Positions 27,964 through 39,848 of a stretch of 64,000 nucleotides of DNA are shown in pieces. The stretch comes from Klebsiella aerogenes KCTC 2190 (GTDB lineage: Bacteria; Pseudomonadota; Gammaproteobacteria; Enterobacterales; Enterobacteriaceae). The stretch's first letter is position 1. Each line of letters opens with the position of its first letter. The notes under the pieces were generated by a model. It saw nothing but the letters and a program-made list of their open reading frames with translations. It was not told where the DNA came from and searched no databases. Made by a program: the position numbers and the translations under genes. The stretch is from contig NC_015663.1 in assembly GCF_000215745.1 (NCBI RefSeq), positions 4,684,780 through 4,748,779 on the forward strand, read 5' to 3'.

Positions 27964-28752
27964 TTAAGCGTGATGAGGAACTTCAAAAATGCGCAGCGCT
28001 TTACCGCTCACGGGATGCGCCACGCGAAAACTGGTCATGCCAAAAACCGGATAGCTTACGCTGGGGTGCAGCGCAGCCTCGGGTACGTCGCAAATCACCT
28101 GCTTGCCGTGGTGGATAACCAGCATTCGGTCGGCAAAGGCTTCAGCCGCGGCAAGATCGTGTAACACCGCAATCACCGCCACCTCTGTGCGCTTTACCAG
28201 GGTAAGCAACTCGCTTCTCGCCAGCGGATCGAGGTGATTGGTCGGCTCATCCAGCAATAGTAATTCGGGGGATTGCGCCAGCGCGCGGGCAAGCGCGGCG
28301 CGCTGACGCTGACCACCGGAGAGGTTGCCCAGCGGGCGATGGCGTAAAGGCTGCAGACCCGTATCACTAATAACGCTATCCACGATGCGCCGTCCCTGCG
28401 CCGAGGACGGTGATTCGCGATACGGTAAACGGCCCAATTGAACATACTCTTCCACCGTCAGGCGCAAATCGGGGATATCGTTTTGCGACAGGAAGGCAAT
28501 ATTCCGCGCGCGCGCTTGTGGCGACAGATGCCGTAGTTGACACCCCTGCCAGTACAGCGTTCCTTTATCCGGATTGACTTCGCCAATAATGGCTCTTAAT
28601 AGGCTCGACTTACCGCTGCCGTTAGGTCCAATAACCGCCAACTTTTCCCCAGCTCGGAGTGAGAAATGAATCCCGTCAAGTATTACCGTCCTCTTTTTGA
28701 CAGTCAGACTCAGCCCCTTGATGCTAAGTATTTCAGTATCACTCTTAAGCAT
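27964..28752 (-). CDS. ABC transporter ATP-binding protein (FecE type)
   Basis: This energises the importer. The 262-residue protein has Walker A GPNGSGKSS (residues 42-50), a Q-loop region (LSQNDIPDLRLTVEEYVQLG), the signature LSGGQRQR, Walker B LLLLDEP and the switch histidine in AVLHD. I chose the ATG at 28752. The longer frame would start at a TTG (28785) inside the operator-like palindrome, which belongs to the promoter. It is the first gene of the operon. Confidence 0.93.
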   Translation of the reverse strand: MLKSDTEILSIKGLSLTVKKRTVILDGIHFSLRAGEKLAVIGPNGSGKSSLLRAIIGEVNPDKGTLYWQGCQLRHLSPQARARNIAFLSQNDIPDLRLTVEEYVQLGRLPYRESPSSAQGRRIVDSVISDTGLQPLRHRPLGNLSGGQRQRAALARALAQSPELLLLDEPTNHLDPLARSELLTLVKRTEVAVIAVLHDLAAAEAFADRMLVIHHGKQVICDVPEAALHPSVSYPVFGMTSFRVAHPVSGKALRIFEVPHHA

Positions 28753-28766
28753 ACTTATCGATTTTA

Positions 28767-28784
28767 TTATGTTATAACATAACA
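28767..28784. promoter_or_regulatory. Zur-like operator of the ABC importer
   Basis: A perfect 16-base palindrome TTATGTTATAACATAA lies at 28767-28782. Read from 28770 as TGTTATAACATAACA, the segment fits the gamma-proteobacterial Zur core TGTTATA-N-TATAACA with one mismatch. It is 15 bases before the ATPase start, where bound repressor would block transcription. The outer bases of the Zur consensus are not matched, so another regulator is possible. Confidence 0.5.
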
Positions 28785-28943
28785 ACTATGTACCACAGCC
28801 AGCTCGTCTCTGCAAAGGGGGTTGCATAATTTGTTATCGCAATACTTTAAAAAAGGTCTTCAGTGCCGGAGCGTACACTCCCAGGTCGCCTTCCGGACAG
28901 AGATTCGCTATCATCCCCCCTCACCCTTAAGCAGCGCCTGCCC

Positions 28944-29630
28944 ATGTCCACCGTCATTGATACCTTTATCGCCCCACCTTGTTCCGCGCAGATTAAGATC
29001 CTCTACGAGGACGCGCATTTGTTGTTGATCGACAAACCCAGCGGCCTGCTCAGCCTGTCGGGTAAGAACCCGCAGAACCAGGATTCAGTTCATCATCGCC
29101 TGGTGCGAGATTTTCCGGGATGCACGCTGGTGCATCGACTCGATTTCGGGACGTCCGGGCTGATGGTGGTCGCACGTAACAAAACGATCAACGCCGCGCT
29201 GTGTCAGCAGTTCAGCCAGCGGGCGGTAAGCAAGGTCTATCACGCCCTGTTATGCGGACATCCAGAGGAAGATGAAGGGATTATAGACGCGCCGATTGCC
29301 AAGGATCCGGCGCTGTTTCCGCGCATGGCGATTAGCGCGCGTAATGGTAAACCGGCGCGCTCGCGCTATCAGGTGCTATCACGGGAATGGTTGCCAATAG
29401 CCGGTGGTTCGCTGGCGGTAACGCGCGTGCGGCTGCTGCCGGAAACCGGACGCACCCATCAGCTACGCATCCACTGCCAGCATCTCGGCTATCCGATTCT
29501 CGGCTGCGATCTCTACGGAGGGCTGGTGGAGCATCAGGCCTCACGCCTGATGCTCCACGCCAGTGAACTGCATTTTCATCATCCGGTCAGCGGTAAAGCG
29601 ATAGCGGCGCGCCAGCCCAGTCCTTTTTGA
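28944..29630 (+). CDS. RluA-family RNA pseudouridine synthase
   Basis: The 228-residue protein has the RluA catalytic motif HRLDFGTSGLMVVA with the essential aspartate near residue 70. It also shows the conserved ILYEDAHLLLIDKPSGLLS opening and the substrate-binding GRTHQLRIHCQHLGYPILGCDLYGG region. Length and layout resemble E. coli RluA (23S U746 and tRNA U32), but the sequence is too distant to assume the same target, so I give no symbol. The ATG at 28944 is preferred because the upstream extension has no family match. The end lies only four bases from the convergent tdcG. Confidence 0.88.
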   Translation: MSTVIDTFIAPPCSAQIKILYEDAHLLLIDKPSGLLSLSGKNPQNQDSVHHRLVRDFPGCTLVHRLDFGTSGLMVVARNKTINAALCQQFSQRAVSKVYHALLCGHPEEDEGIIDAPIAKDPALFPRMAISARNGKPARSRYQVLSREWLPIAGGSLAVTRVRLLPETGRTHQLRIHCQHLGYPILGCDLYGGLVEHQASRLMLHASELHFHHPVSGKAIAARQPSPF

Positions 29631-29634
29631 TTCG

Positions 29635-30999
29635 TCAGGCGCAAATCACTTTTATCGCCAGCCCGCCGCGCGAGGTTTCGCGATATTTATCGTTCATATC
29701 TTTGCCGGTTTCATACATCGTCTCAATAACCTTGTCGAGACAGACCCGCGGCTCGCTGGTACGACGGAGCGCCATCCGCGCGGCGTTTACCGCCTTCACC
29801 GCATTGATGGCATTGCGTTCGATGCAGGGAATTTGCACCTGTCCGGCCACCGGATCGCAGGTCAGACCGAGGTTATGTTCCATCGCAATTTCCGCGGCGT
29901 TGCATACCTGCGCCGGGCTGCCGCCAAGCAGTTCTGTCAACCCTGCCGCCGCCATAGAGCAGGCCACGCCAATTTCGCCCTGACAGCCAACTTCTGCGCC
30001 AGATATAGAGGCATTCATCTTATACAGTGAACCGATAGCCGCCGCAGCCAGCAGATAGCGGGCAATCGAGTTGGTATTGACCGGGCGGCGAAACTTGTCG
30101 TAATAGGCCAGAACCGCCGGAATAATCCCGCAAGCGCCATTGGTCGGCGCAGTGACGACCCGGCCGCCGGCGGCGTTCTCTTCGCTCACCGCCAGCGCGA
30201 ACATATTGATCCAGTCGATAACGTTCATCGGGTCGCGGGAAAGGCTGTCGCTGGCCACCAGCTGTCGGCGCAGCGCAGCCGCTCTGCGCGGTACGTTGAG
30301 CGGCCCCGGCAGTACGCCCTCGGTATTCATTCCCCGCTCAATACCGTTATGCATCACCGCGTAAATAGCGGCGAAACCGGCCTCGATTTGTCCCTTATCG
30401 CGCAGCGCCAGCTCGTTTTGCATCATCAGACCGGAAATCGAAAGGCCATTGTGCTCGCAAAGCTGAAGCAGTTGATGGGCGGAGCGGAAATCAAAGGGGA
30501 CCGGCGTTGCAACATCGTGAGTCTGGCCAAAACATGCCTCCTCAACGATAAACCCGCCGCCAATTGAGTAATAGGTTTTGCTGAGTAGCGGCTGCTGATG
30601 ATCCCAGGCGCTGATGCGCATACCGTTCTCATGGCGTGCCAGCGCGCTATCATGAAATACGATGCTCTCCGGCAGCGGGAAATCGACCTGTCGGCTCCCC
30701 TTCGCCACCGGCAGACGGCCGCTCTCTGTCACCCGCTGAATAAAGGCCGGGATGGCGTCAATATCAACATCCTGCGGACTATTTCCGGCCAGCCCCATGA
30801 TGATGGCGACATCGGTCGCGTGTCCTTTGCCGGTCAGCGATAGCGAACCGTACAGATCGACGACAATGCGCGTAGTCTGCGTCAGGTTGCCGCGGGTCGC
30901 CAGCTCGGTGATAAAACTTTTTCCTGCATTCATCGGCCCCACCGTATGGGAGCTCGAAGGGCCAATACCAATTTTGAAAATATCGAAAGCGCTAATCAT
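29635..30999 (-). CDS. tdcG: L-serine dehydratase TdcG
   Basis: This oxygen-sensitive iron-sulfur enzyme converts L-serine to pyruvate and ammonia. The 454-residue length equals E. coli TdcG. Both domains are present: [15 protein letters not shown] at the start of the beta domain and, in the alpha domain, [28 protein letters not shown] and [16 protein letters not shown], which supply cluster ligands. The chosen ATG is the E. coli start ([17 protein letters not shown]). It follows tdcE without the usual tdcF between them, after a terminator. Confidence 0.93.
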   Translation of the reverse strand: MISAFDIFKIGIGPSSSHTVGPMNAGKSFITELATRGNLTQTTRIVVDLYGSLSLTGKGHATDVAIIMGLAGNSPQDVDIDAIPAFIQRVTESGRLPVAKGSRQVDFPLPESIVFHDSALARHENGMRISAWDHQQPLLSKTYYSIGGGFIVEEACFGQTHDVATPVPFDFRSAHQLLQLCEHNGLSISGLMMQNELALRDKGQIEAGFAAIYAVMHNGIERGMNTEGVLPGPLNVPRRAAALRRQLVASDSLSRDPMNVIDWINMFALAVSEENAAGGRVVTAPTNGACGIIPAVLAYYDKFRRPVNTNSIARYLLAAAAIGSLYKMNASISGAEVGCQGEIGVACSMAAAGLTELLGGSPAQVCNAAEIAMEHNLGLTCDPVAGQVQIPCIERNAINAVKAVNAARMALRRTSEPRVCLDKVIETMYETGKDMNDKYRETSRGGLAIKVICA

Positions 31000-31049
31000 A
31001 TTCACACCTCGGTTTACCGTGTAGTGAAGACCAGGTTTCATAGCCACGA

Positions 31050-31079
31050 AAAAAATGGGGCGACCATGATCGTCGCCCC
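31050..31079 (-). terminator. Rho-independent terminator between tdcE and tdcG
   Basis: On the minus strand GGGGCGAC and GTCGCCCC form a perfect stem immediately after the tdcE stop, followed by ATTTTTTTCG. It should end most tdcABCDE transcripts and leave tdcG to read-through or its own promoter. Confidence 0.85.
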
Positions 31080-31085
31080 GTTGCG

Positions 31086-33380
31086 TTACAGCGCCTGGGT
31101 GAAGGTTCGCGAAATGACATCCTGCTGCTGTTCGTGGGTCAGCGCATTAAAGCGCACCGCATAGCCAGAGACGCGGATGGTCAGGTTCGGATAATTTTCC
31201 GGATGAGCTATGGCATCCAGCAGCATCTCGCGGTTCATCACGTTGACGTTCAGATGCTGACCGCCCTCGATCCGCTCTTCGTGGTGGAAGTAGCCATCAA
31301 GCAGACCGACGAGGTTGGTTTGCCGGACGCTCGCCTCTTTGCCTAACGCCGCCGGGACAATCGAGAAGGTATAAGAGATTCCGTCCTTCGCGTAGGCGAA
31401 CGGCAACTTAGCCACGGAAGTCAACGAAGCGACCGCCCCTTTACGATCGCGGCCATGCATCGGATTTGCCCCCGGCGCAAACGGCGTACCGGCGCGGCGG
31501 CCATCCGGGGTATTACCAGTTTTCTGACCGTACACCACGTTTGAGGTAATCGTCAGAATCGACTGCGTCGGCACCGCGTTACGGTAGGTCGGCAACACCT
31601 TAATTTTCTTCATGAAACGTTCAACGAGATCGCAGGCGATACTATCAACGCGCCGATCGTTATTGCCATACTGCGGATAATCGCCTTCAATCTCAAAATC
31701 GATCGCCAGGCCGCTGTCGTCACGGATGGGTTTCACCTTCGCGTGCTTAATAGCCGAAAGCGAATCCGCCGCCACCGACAGACCGGCAATCCCGCAGGCC
31801 ATGGTGCGGTATACATCGCGGTCGTGCAGCGCCATCAGCGAGGCTTCATAACTGTATTTATCATGCATGTAATGAATGATGTTCAGCGCGCTGATGTACT
31901 GCACCGCCAGCCAATCCATAAAATGATCGAGGCTGGCCATCACTTTGTCGTAATCCAGCACGTCGTCCATCAGCGGCGCGGTTTTCGGCCCGACCTGGAT
32001 TTTGAGTTTCTCATCCACCCCGCCATTGATTGCGTACAGCAGCGTTTTGGCGAGGTTGGCGCGCGCGCCGAAGAACTGCATCTGTTTGCCGATGACCATC
32101 GGGCTGACGCAGCAGGCAATGGCGTAATCATCACTGTTGAAATCGGCGCGCATCAGGTCATCGTTTTCATACTGTAGCGAGGAAGTGACGATCGAAACCT
32201 GGGCGGCGTATTTCTTAAAGGCAATCGGCAGCGCTTCAGACCACAATACGGTAAGGTTAGGTTCCGGCGCCGGGCCCATGGTGTGCAACGTATGCAGATA
32301 GCGGAAAGAGTTTTTAGTCACCAGCGTGCGGCCATCCAGCCCCATCCCGCCAATTACTTCGGTTGCCCAGATGGGATCGCCGGAGAACAGCGTGTCGAAT
32401 TCCGGCGTACGCAGGAAACGCACCATGCGGATCTTCATAATGAAGTGGTCGATCAGCTCCTGGGCCTGTTGTTCATTGAGGATCCCGGCGTGGAAGTCGC
32501 GCTCGATATAGATATCGAGGAAAGAGGCGGTGCGCCCAAGCGACATCGCGCCGCCGTTTTGCGATTTCACCGCCGCCAGATAGGCGAAGTACAACCACTG
32601 TACCGCTTCCTGGGCGTTGCGCGCCGGGCGGGAGATATCACAGCCATATTTCGCCGCCATCTCCTGCATTTGCAGCAGCGCGCGGCGGTGCTCCGCCAGC
32701 TCTTCACGCAGACGAATAGTGGCTTCCAGATCCTGCCCGCGCTCGAGCGTTGCCTGCAGATCGGCAAACTGCAGCTCACGTTCACGCACCAGGTAGCGAA
32801 TGCCGTATAGCGCCACGCGGCGGTAGTCGCCAATAATACGCCCGCGGCCATAGCCGTCCGGCAGGCCAGTCAACACGCCGGATTTACGGCAGCGCAGCAT
32901 ATCGGGCGAATAGGCGTCAAATACCCCCTGATTGTGGGTTTTACGCAGCTCGCTAAACAGATATTCAAACTGGCTATCCATTTCCCGGCCATAGGCATCA
33001 AACGAGCTTTTAATCATGTTAATGCCGCCAAACGGATGTAGCGCGCGCTTGAGCGGTTTATCCGTTTGCAGACCGACAATTTTCTCCAGCGCCTGGTCGA
33101 TATAGCCGGCATCGTGAGCGGTAATGGTGGTGGCGATATTGGTATCAAAATCAACCGGCGCGTGGGTGGCGTTCTCTACGCGAATGCCGGCCATCACTTT
33201 TTCCCACAGCGCGGTCGTCGCCGGCGTCGCCTGTGCGAGGAACGATTCATCCCCGGTATATGGCGTATAGTTGTGCTGAATAAAGTCACGGACATTAATT
33301 TCTTCTTTCCAGTCCGTACCGTTAAATCCGTGCCATGCTTCGGCGTACAGCATATCGCTGGTATCGATATTTACCTTCAT
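31086..33380 (-). CDS. tdcE: 2-ketobutyrate formate-lyase / pyruvate formate-lyase TdcE
   Basis: This glycyl-radical enzyme cleaves 2-ketobutyrate (from threonine) to propionyl-CoA and formate, and can also use pyruvate. The 764 residues equal the E. coli protein. The active-site cysteine pair is in [12 protein letters not shown], and the C-terminal radical glycine is in RVSGYAVRF. It needs an activating enzyme, which is not encoded here. It lies 33 bases after tdcD, and a terminator follows. Confidence 0.97.
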   Translation of the reverse strand: MKVNIDTSDMLYAEAWHGFNGTDWKEEINVRDFIQHNYTPYTGDESFLAQATPATTALWEKVMAGIRVENATHAPVDFDTNIATTITAHDAGYIDQALEKIVGLQTDKPLKRALHPFGGINMIKSSFDAYGREMDSQFEYLFSELRKTHNQGVFDAYSPDMLRCRKSGVLTGLPDGYGRGRIIGDYRRVALYGIRYLVRERELQFADLQATLERGQDLEATIRLREELAEHRRALLQMQEMAAKYGCDISRPARNAQEAVQWLYFAYLAAVKSQNGGAMSLGRTASFLDIYIERDFHAGILNEQQAQELIDHFIMKIRMVRFLRTPEFDTLFSGDPIWATEVIGGMGLDGRTLVTKNSFRYLHTLHTMGPAPEPNLTVLWSEALPIAFKKYAAQVSIVTSSLQYENDDLMRADFNSDDYAIACCVSPMVIGKQMQFFGARANLAKTLLYAINGGVDEKLKIQVGPKTAPLMDDVLDYDKVMASLDHFMDWLAVQYISALNIIHYMHDKYSYEASLMALHDRDVYRTMACGIAGLSVAADSLSAIKHAKVKPIRDDSGLAIDFEIEGDYPQYGNNDRRVDSIACDLVERFMKKIKVLPTYRNAVPTQSILTITSNVVYGQKTGNTPDGRRAGTPFAPGANPMHGRDRKGAVASLTSVAKLPFAYAKDGISYTFSIVPAALGKEASVRQTNLVGLLDGYFHHEERIEGGQHLNVNVMNREMLLDAIAHPENYPNLTIRVSGYAVRFNALTHEQQQDVISRTFTQAL

Positions 33381-33413
33381 GAAAAATAATCTCTCTACAG
33401 GACAACAACGTAA

Positions 33414-34622
33414 TTAAGCAAATTCCAGGGATGCATTAATTTTGCCTAAATGAATAGCATCGAGCGCAATCATCTTCTCTTCATTGGTGGGTATGACTGC
33501 AGATATCACTCGAGCCTCGCGGGAAGAGATAATGCGTTCACCGGCGGAGTTGGGTTGTTTATTTAACGCATCGTTCAGGCTGACGCCAAATACCGCTAAA
33601 TGCTCAATCACCAGTTGGCGGATTAATACCGAATTTTCGCCGATGCCGCCGGTAAAAATAATCGCGTCAAGGCGGCGTAGCGAGGCGGCATGACCCGCAA
33701 TGTGGCGGGCGATACGATGCACAAAGGTTTTAATCGCCAACCGCGCGCGTTCATGCCCCTCATGCCAGGCTTTTTCCAGCACCCGCAGGTCGGATGACAA
33801 TCCGGATATCCCCAACAATCCGGACTCCTTATTCACCACGCGTTCCAGATCGCTGAGCGTCTGGTTAGTTTCGCTGGCAATCCACGCCATCGCGCCAAAA
33901 TCGACATCCCCGCTGCGGGTACCCATCATCAGGCCTTCCAACGGCGTCATGCCCATCGAGGTGTCCACGCTGTGGCCGTTGCGTACCGCACAAATCGACG
34001 CGCCGTTGCCAAGATGAGCAATGACCAGCCCGCTATCCTGCTCGGGTAAATCAAGCAGCGCCAGCGCACGCTGAGCCACATAACGGTGCGAGGTGCCGTG
34101 GAAACCATAGCGACGCACGCCCAAGCGCTGGTAATAGTCCCACGGCAGGCCGTAAAGAAATGCCTCTGGCGCCAGCGTCTGATGAAAGCTGGTATCAAAC
34201 ACCGCCACCTGCAGTACGCCGGGGAATAACTGCTGCGCTGATTCAATACCGCTGAGATTGGCGTAATTATGTAGCGGCGCCAGCGGCGACACCTGGCGAA
34301 TATTGTCGATAACGTCATCGGTAATGATCACCGATTCGGTAAATATACTGCCGCCGTGCGCGATACGGTGGCCAATTAACGCCACGCTATCAACTAAATC
34401 GCGTTTTTCTAATTCAAATGCGATCGCCTTCAATGCGCCCTCATAGCTGCGGTGAGCCAGCTTAGCCGGCTCTCCACCATTTATTGACAGGAACGCATTT
34501 TCAGAATTAATGCCATCTGCAATACCAGCCATTAATACTTCACAGCTGGCGGCATCAAGTACTGAAAATTTAATTGAAGACGAGCCGCAGTTAATGACCA
34601 GTACTACCGGATATTCATTCAT
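33414..34622 (-). CDS. tdcD: Propionate/acetate kinase TdcD
   Basis: TdcD converts propionyl phosphate and ADP to propionate and ATP, the energy-yielding step of anaerobic threonine breakdown. The 402-residue protein has the acetokinase signatures [15 protein letters not shown] and [19 protein letters not shown], plus the HGTSHRYV motif. The ATG at 34622 has GGAG 8 bases upstream and gives the E. coli length. An in-frame GTG at 34631 is less likely. Confidence 0.96.
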   Translation of the reverse strand: MNEYPVVLVINCGSSSIKFSVLDAASCEVLMAGIADGINSENAFLSINGGEPAKLAHRSYEGALKAIAFELEKRDLVDSVALIGHRIAHGGSIFTESVIITDDVIDNIRQVSPLAPLHNYANLSGIESAQQLFPGVLQVAVFDTSFHQTLAPEAFLYGLPWDYYQRLGVRRYGFHGTSHRYVAQRALALLDLPEQDSGLVIAHLGNGASICAVRNGHSVDTSMGMTPLEGLMMGTRSGDVDFGAMAWIASETNQTLSDLERVVNKESGLLGISGLSSDLRVLEKAWHEGHERARLAIKTFVHRIARHIAGHAASLRRLDAIIFTGGIGENSVLIRQLVIEHLAVFGVSLNDALNKQPNSAGERIISSREARVISAVIPTNEEKMIALDAIHLGKINASLEFA

Positions 34623-34651
34623 GTCGATCACTCCGCTCGTCCTGAGCTTAA

Positions 34652-35987
<1,336 letters not shown>

Positions 35988-36005
35988 CTATCCTCATCAA
36001 AAAGA

Positions 36006-36995
36006 TTAAGCGTCAACTAAACCAGTAATTTGCGATACGCGAGACAGGTCGATATTACCGCCGGAAATAATGCTGACGGTTTTTCGGTTCTGGATATAGC
36101 TGTCCAGCTTACCGCTTAATAATGCGGCACAGGCTAACGCCCCGGCCCCTTCGGTAATCACTTTATTGCGTTGAATAAGTGCGACCATACTGTTGCGAAT
36201 TTCGTCTTCGCTGACCAGCACAATATCGTCGACTAATTCACGAACAATCTGATAGGTAATATTTCCCGGACGAGAAACGTCGCAACCGTCAGCAAGGGTG
36301 GCATTAGTGCGATGATTGGTAATTTCTCCGGCGTAATACGAGGCCGCCATGCCGTGAACGTTTTCCGACTGTACGCCAATAATACGAATAGTCGGGTTAA
36401 TCGATTTAATCGCCACCGCGATGCCGGCAATTAAACCGCCGCCGCCAATCGGCACAATAACGTTATCGACATCATATAAATCCTCCATGATCTCGAGACC
36501 AATAGTCCCCTGCCCGGCTATCACTTTCGGGTCATCGTAGGGAGGAATAAATATACGCCCTTCCATTTCGACAATTTCGCTGACTTTGGCGATGGTGTCG
36601 TTAAAGTTATCGCCATGTAGCACCACTTCCGCCGAATAGTCGCAGGTGGCGGCAACTTTCGATTTTGGCGCGCCTTTCGGCATCACCACTTTGCCGTCAA
36701 TACCGAGCATAGCGCAGGAGAGCGAAACGCCCTGCGCATGGTTACCGGCGGAACACGCCACCACGCCTTTGCGCTTTTCGGCATCGGTCAGCGAGCTAAG
36801 TTTATTAAACGCGCCGCGAATTTTAAAAGAACCGGTGCGCTGCATATTTTCAAACTTAAGGAATATTTCGCCTTTGCATCGTTCACTGAAATAATTTGAG
36901 CGCGGCATCCCCGTTTTATATATTTTACCTGCCAATCTTTTTTTCGCTTCGAGGATATCTTCAATAGCAACCGGAAGATCGTATGTAATATGCAT
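36006..36995 (-). CDS. tdcB: Catabolic threonine dehydratase TdcB
   Basis: TdcB is a PLP enzyme that deaminates threonine to 2-ketobutyrate and is activated by AMP in E. coli. The 329 residues equal the E. coli length. The PLP lysine is Lys58 in GSFKIRGA, and the phosphate-binding loop is GGGGLIAG. It lacks the C-terminal regulatory ACT-like domain of biosynthetic IlvA, as expected. It is 21 bases before tdcC and 94 bases after tdcA. Confidence 0.97.
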   Translation of the reverse strand: MHITYDLPVAIEDILEAKKRLAGKIYKTGMPRSNYFSERCKGEIFLKFENMQRTGSFKIRGAFNKLSSLTDAEKRKGVVACSAGNHAQGVSLSCAMLGIDGKVVMPKGAPKSKVAATCDYSAEVVLHGDNFNDTIAKVSEIVEMEGRIFIPPYDDPKVIAGQGTIGLEIMEDLYDVDNVIVPIGGGGLIAGIAVAIKSINPTIRIIGVQSENVHGMAASYYAGEITNHRTNATLADGCDVSRPGNITYQIVRELVDDIVLVSEDEIRNSMVALIQRNKVITEGAGALACAALLSGKLDSYIQNRKTVSIISGGNIDLSRVSQITGLVDA

Positions 36996-37089
36996 GAGAA
37001 CCTCTTAACCTGGAATTAAAAAATAGCGTTAATGGGCAGCGATTGATAAACAGATCGCAGCTTAATTTTCAATCAATATAAAAAGACAA

Positions 37090-38028
37090 TTAGTCCACGG
37101 TAATTAATTGTCGTCGTCGGCAGCCGCTATGGGCTGAATATTCTTTCGCTAATTCAACTAACGCCGAGGCCGCGCTTTTAATGCGATAATTTTTCGACCA
37201 CACTGCAGCATAATGCGCCACCGGTAACGCATCCTCGACAGGAATGGTAATAAATTGATTAGAGCCAAAAGGTGCGGTCATATCACAAGGAATAACCGTC
37301 AGGAAATCAGCATTGAGAACAAGATTATAAATAGTAACGACAGAGTCTGTTTTAACGATGTTTTCATTGTTGATGCCGCTGCGTTGAAGCGTGGCGAGGA
37401 GTTCACTGTAGTAACCCATATTAGTTTGCGGCAATACCCACTGTTCGTGCTGTAACGATGCCAGCGTGGCACTGCCGCTGCGCGTTCGCGATTTGCTGGC
37501 CACCAGCACGAACTCCGATTCAAATAGCGGTTCGACATGCAGATCGTGCAGCTTCATCTCATCGCTCAACGTGCCGATGGCGAAATCGAGACGGCCATCG
37601 CGAATCGCCGGCAGGAACGATGAAAGCTGCGCTTCGTACATCGAGACCTGTGCTTTGGGAAATAACTTTTTGAATTTATGGATCATATCCGACATAAAAG
37701 TGAAGCCGATCAGCGACGGGAAACCGAAAGAGACGTCAACGACGGTGCTGCAGGTCATGCTGTTCATTTCGTTAACCATATTTTTCATTTCGCGGGTAAT
37801 CGACTCCGACCAGCTCAACAGCACCTGTCCGGCCTCCGTCAACGTAACACCGGTATTTTTACGGACAATAAGCTCAGTGCCGAAATAGTCTTCAATATCA
37901 TTAATCGTTTTACTGACTGCAGGTTGAGTTAATCCTAACTCTTTCGCTGCCGAACCAATCGAACCACTTCTGATCACCTCCTGGAATACAACCAGGTGCT
38001 GAGTTTTAGGGAGCGGAATAGTATTCAT
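37090..38028 (-). CDS. tdcA: LysR-type activator TdcA
   Basis: TdcA is the LysR-family activator of the tdc operon and its first gene. The 312-residue protein has an N-terminal winged helix (GSIGSAAKELGLTQPAVSKTINDIEDYFG, residues about 20-50) and a C-terminal effector-binding domain. The ATG at 38028 matches the E. coli start (MNTIPLPKTQHLVVFQEV); the longer frame to 38109 would run through the CRP site. Confidence 0.95.
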   Translation of the reverse strand: MNTIPLPKTQHLVVFQEVIRSGSIGSAAKELGLTQPAVSKTINDIEDYFGTELIVRKNTGVTLTEAGQVLLSWSESITREMKNMVNEMNSMTCSTVVDVSFGFPSLIGFTFMSDMIHKFKKLFPKAQVSMYEAQLSSFLPAIRDGRLDFAIGTLSDEMKLHDLHVEPLFESEFVLVASKSRTRSGSATLASLQHEQWVLPQTNMGYYSELLATLQRSGINNENIVKTDSVVTIYNLVLNADFLTVIPCDMTAPFGSNQFITIPVEDALPVAHYAAVWSKNYRIKSAASALVELAKEYSAHSGCRRRQLITVD

Positions 38029-38094
38029 ATTGGTTATCCACGTTAATGACTTTGTTGACGGCGGAAAGTGTATCAAATGATGATCCGATGGTTG

Positions 38095-38110
38095 TGTGAG
38101 ACCACTCACA
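38095..38110. promoter_or_regulatory. CRP site of the tdc promoter
   Basis: TGTGA GACCAC TCACA is a perfect CRP core. It lies 67-82 bases before the tdcA start, as in E. coli, where tdc transcription needs CRP-cAMP under anaerobic, sugar-poor conditions. Confidence 0.9.
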
Positions 38111-38620
38111 AAGCACTTTCACCTATAATCAACCTCATCCATGAAACAAAACAAAGCAATTAAAATCAATAAGATAAAAATAAAAACATGAAATTAAGCA
38201 TGATTTTAGTCAAAGAAACATGAGGGGATAAAAAATATTTATGGGGATAAAAAAGGTTAATTTTTAAGCTAAATGCGAGCAGGGAAAGGGTAATTTTCAA
38301 GCAATAAAAGGAGATATTTCACATTAATTCCTGATTAAAACTCAGGTGTAAACAATCAAATAAAATGAGAAAACTGTATTTATTTCGATTTATTACGGGA
38401 TGAGGTCACAATTTTTCGCTTTATTTGTATGTAAAGATATATTTAATTAATTAAGTTGAAAACAAAAACAAACAATGAATTATCATTTACAACATTATTT
38501 TAACCTCATTTTTTAGCTATTTTATAGCAGGTAATTCCTTGATTAAAATCAATATCGATTTTTCATCCACTCACAAACCTGCTAAATAGTGATTTGTGCT
38601 AATCATCACAAATCCAGAAA
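38111..38620. other. Long AT-rich regulatory gap upstream of tdcA
   Basis: About 510 bases carry no gene I can support. The region is very AT-rich with many A- and T-tracts, as expected for bent DNA and IHF binding; in E. coli the tdc promoter also uses IHF and TdcR. No tdcR frame is visible. A palindrome near the right end is listed separately. Confidence 0.7.
38591..38614. promoter_or_regulatory. Second CRP-like palindrome far upstream of tdcA
   Basis: GATTTGTG (38591-38598) and CACAAATC (38607-38614) are perfect inverted arms. The core TGTGC TAATCA TCACA (38595-38610) differs from the CRP consensus by one base. It is about 570 bases from the tdcA start and just after the stop of the MFS gene, so its target is unclear. 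Confidence 0.5.
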
Positions 38621-39757
38621 CTAATCATCAATGTATCGCAGATAACACCAACCGGTTAACGCGCAAATCACCGCACAGATAGCCAACGCGACGCCGAGCG
38701 ATTGCCCCCACCCCACGAATGCCAGCCCCAAGCCGATAACCAAATAATAGGTCAGGCCGAACAGCGCTCCGGCGCTACCACGACAATCAGCGTAGTCGCT
38801 AAGCGCCGTTCCCAGCACTACGGGGATCGCCATGGCATAGGCTGTCGCCACTGCGATCATCGGCAGCAAAAAGAACCGTGAATCCGCTAACAGGCATACG
38901 CCTGCGCTGGCGAGCAATAACAGCAGACCGGCACAGATAAAAATAGGCCGCTGCCCTGCTCCACGTCGCAGCAACAAACGATTGCCCTGCGCGCCAACCA
39001 ACGCCCCTGCCGCCAGCGCCATGCCGCTATAGCCAAAGGTCCGCGCATCCAGTCCCAGGCGGGCAAAAAGGAAAGGCCCCTGGCTGTAATAGCTGAACAA
39101 ACCGATATTCAGTGCCGCCACCAGCGCCACCGCAAAACGGATTTTCGCATCCGCCAGCATGCGCAGCATTAACGGCCAGAGCGCCTGATCCCCCGTTCGC
39201 GGCGGCCGGGTTTCCGGTATGATCACCGCGCACAGCAGCAACAGCGCCGCCGCAAGCAACGCCAGTGCGCCGAAGACGCCGTTCATTCCGCGCCAGGCCG
39301 TCAGCACGCCGCCAAGATAAACGCCAATTGCCGGGCTGATAGCCAGCGCCATGCCGACAAAAGAAAAGATCGCCGCCAACCTCCGGCCATCAAACGCATC
39401 CCGCAGCACCGTTTGCCCAACCACCGACCCGATTGCCGCGCCGAAAGCCGCCACGATACGAGCCGCCAGCAGTACGCTAAAATCTGGCGCCGCCAGCGCC
39501 AGCATACAACCTGCGGTATACACCGCCAGACCGAGCAATAACGCCGGCCGCCGCCCGCGCCGGTCGCTGAACCAGCCCCAGAACAGCACGCCAACGGCAA
39601 AGCCGATAAAATAGACCGCCAGCGTCTGCGCCGCATCGGCGGCGCTAACGGAAAAATGGGCGCTGATATCAGTCAGCGCCGGGCTATAGATAGTTTCCGC
39701 GATTTGCGGAAACATGAGTAATGCGGTAACCAGCGCCATCGCCGAACGACTTAACAT
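38621..39757 (-). CDS. MFS efflux transporter (Bcr/CflA type)
   Basis: The 378-residue protein has about 12 membrane helices and the MFS loop motif GWFSDRRGRRPALLLG (residues about 60-75). The pattern of helix 4-5 (VGQTVLRDAFDGRRLAAIFSFVGMALAISPAIG) is typical of drug:H+ antiporters of the Bcr/CflA group. The substrate is unknown. I chose the ATG at 39757, preceded by GGGAGG. It diverges from an AraC-type gene 91 bases away, which probably regulates it. Confidence 0.85.
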   Translation of the reverse strand: MLSRSAMALVTALLMFPQIAETIYSPALTDISAHFSVSAADAAQTLAVYFIGFAVGVLFWGWFSDRRGRRPALLLGLAVYTAGCMLALAAPDFSVLLAARIVAAFGAAIGSVVGQTVLRDAFDGRRLAAIFSFVGMALAISPAIGVYLGGVLTAWRGMNGVFGALALLAAALLLLCAVIIPETRPPRTGDQALWPLMLRMLADAKIRFAVALVAALNIGLFSYYSQGPFLFARLGLDARTFGYSGMALAAGALVGAQGNRLLLRRGAGQRPIFICAGLLLLLASAGVCLLADSRFFLLPMIAVATAYAMAIPVVLGTALSDYADCRGSAGALFGLTYYLVIGLGLAFVGWGQSLGVALAICAVICALTGWCYLRYIDD

Positions 39758-39848
39758 ATCCACCTCCCTCGTCAAAGGCGCCATTGTAGGGAGCGGCAAA
39801 AACGGCGATTATAAATATAATGACATTTAACATCGAGAATCAGACATT

